From JANLWK01 sp031364505 (GTDB taxonomy: Bacteria > Eisenbacteria > RBG-16-71-46), in assembly GCA_031364505.1 (NCBI GenBank), contig JANLWK010000046.1, positions 1 through 6,747 on the forward strand: DNA of 6,747 nt, in the 5' to 3' direction. Of the stretch, positions 5,819 to 6,747 are shown in pieces; positions within the stretch are counted from its first letter, which is position 1, and the number at the start of each line of letters is the position of its first letter. The translations under genes were made by a program, and so were the position numbers. Under the pieces are notes generated by a model. It did not search any database. It saw only the letters and a list, made by a program, of their open reading frames with translations, and had not been told where the DNA came from.

Positions 5819-6747
5819 TTGCTGCCTGCACGCCGAGTACTTTGCGTGGCGCTGTGGATGACGGTGTTTCTCGCGAGCTTCCCCGCGCTAGCGGGGGCGG
5901 TGGTTTTGACGCGCGCGGAAGCCGTCGACGTGGCTGTTGCTCGATCGGCCGAGCTTGGTCAATTGCAGCGAACGGGCGAATTGGCGCGGCAGCTCTCGCG
6001 TGTCGGCCCCTATCCGTTCAATCCCGTCATCTCAGCAGATCTCGAAGGCGCACCCTCTCCGCTGTCCTCGCGGGAGTACGTGCGCCGCGTATCCCTGGAG
6101 CAGGAAGTCGATCTGCGCGGTGAACGGAGGGCGCGCCGTGCCGTTGGTGCCGCAACCGCCACATTGGCCAGCCATGCTTTGTCCGCTCGTCAGGAAGCGA
6201 TCGCCGCTGCGGTCGATGAAGCCGTCGGGCGATCGCTGGTGGCCGGAGAGCGTCGAGCGCTCTTGGAAGAGTTGGTCCAGCATGCCACGAGCGTTCAAAC
6301 CAGCGTAGAGGCCGCACGACGGCGGGAGACCACGACCGGCTTCTCGGTCCGGCTGTTGCGTGCCGATCTCGCCGCCCTCCAGGCCGAGCGGGCCGAAGCC
6401 GCCCTCGAGCAGGACGAAGCGAGCACCGAAATTCGCACGTGGCTCGGACTCTCGCCCGGCGACTCCGTGAGCTTCGTCGACGACCTGGACGATTCGACCT
6501 GGCACTGCCGGCCCGATTCAATTCTTGCCCTGGCCCGGCGAACGCGGACTGATCTCAAGCGTGCCGCAGCGGCAGAGTCGCTCTCGATTCGACGGCTCGA
6601 ACTAGAACGCCGGCTCGGCCGTATCAACCCGACTCTTGGCGTATCGGCGGCCCGAGAACGGACCTCTCTCGGAACTTTCCCGCTCAGCGGCGGGGGCTCC
6701 GGCGGACCGATCGAGGACACCGACACGGTCGTCGGCGTGCGGGCCAG
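5819..6747 (+). CDS. TolC-family (CzcC-like) outer-membrane efflux protein, N-terminal part
   Basis: About 309 codons without a stop, truncated by the right edge; typical family length is 400-480. From TTG 5819 it reads MLPARRVLCVALWMTVFLAS and ends a signal peptide at PALA (residue 25). It continues LTRAEAVDVAVARSAELGQL, the usual opening of an outer-membrane efflux protein repeat. Next come PYPFNPVISADLEGAPSPL and VSLEQEVDLRGERRARR, matching the 'NPxLxxE...xxxxQxxExxGxRxxR' pattern of CzcC/CusC proteins. Long Ala/Glu/Arg-rich helices follow (about 110-210), and the second half begins with RINPTLGVSAARERT...DTVVGVRA. It would form the outer-membrane exit channel of a tripartite metal RND pump. 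The TTG is nine bases after AGG (5807-5809), which overlaps the lipoprotein stop, suggesting coupled translation; the next in-frame ATG (5858) would cut the signal peptide. The metal exported cannot be told from this subunit. Confidence 0.82.
   Translation, partial: MLPARRVLCVALWMTVFLASFPALAGAVVLTRAEAVDVAVARSAELGQLQRTGELARQLSRVGPYPFNPVISADLEGAPSPLSSREYVRRVSLEQEVDLRGERRARRAVGAATATLASHALSARQEAIAAAVDEAVGRSLVAGERRALLEELVQHATSVQTSVEAARRRETTTGFSVRLLRADLAALQAERAEAALEQDEASTEIRTWLGLSPGDSVSFVDDLDDSTWHCRPDSILALARRTRTDLKRAAAAESLSIRRLELERRLGRINPTLGVSAARERTSLGTFPLSGGGSGGPIEDTDTVVGVRA

Noticed and set aside
6032..6505. 157-codon open frame on the minus strand
   Set aside because: Opposite to the TolC/CzcC-like gene, whose forward frame has a signal peptide and family motifs.

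Overview
High-GC bacterial window with two divergent gene blocks. On the minus strand, two adjacent genes encode large secreted seven-bladed beta-propeller proteins of the galactose oxidase/glyoxal oxidase type (copper radical oxidases). Both keep the residues expected to build the copper/Cys-Tyr radical site. They are separated by 29 bases and probably form an operon (4651 to 681). Both end in a FlgD-Ig/type-9-secretion-like C-terminal domain, and the upstream one also carries a dockerin-like pair of calcium loops. Farther along the same strand, the window's left edge cuts the first 56 codons of a probable glucosamine-6-phosphate deaminase (NagB).

On the plus strand, starting 117 bases from the first oxidase, is a probable metal-efflux operon. 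It holds a His/Asp/Cys-rich exported protein (4769-5218), a small lipoprotein (5308-5808), and the first ~310 codons of a TolC/CzcC-like outer-membrane efflux protein that begins at a TTG codon and runs off the right edge. The missing downstream genes are probably the membrane-fusion and RND pump subunits, but they are not in the window.

The ~510 bases between NagB and the oxidases have no intact gene. They hold what look like two decayed plus-strand gene pieces: the C-terminal tail of an MBL-fold hydrolase, followed in another frame by an MFS-transporter piece with an intact motif A.

Organism: FlgD-Ig/T9SS-like tails on secreted proteins together with a planctomycete-style dockerin suggest an uncultured FCB-superphylum or neighbouring lineage (Candidatus Eisenbacteria, Gemmatimonadota or Planctomycetota-like). 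This is inference from domain style only. The most interesting feature is the pairing of two putative copper-dependent secreted oxidases with a divergent His-rich/lipoprotein/CzcC metal-export cluster, which may link copper supply or detoxification to oxidase production.
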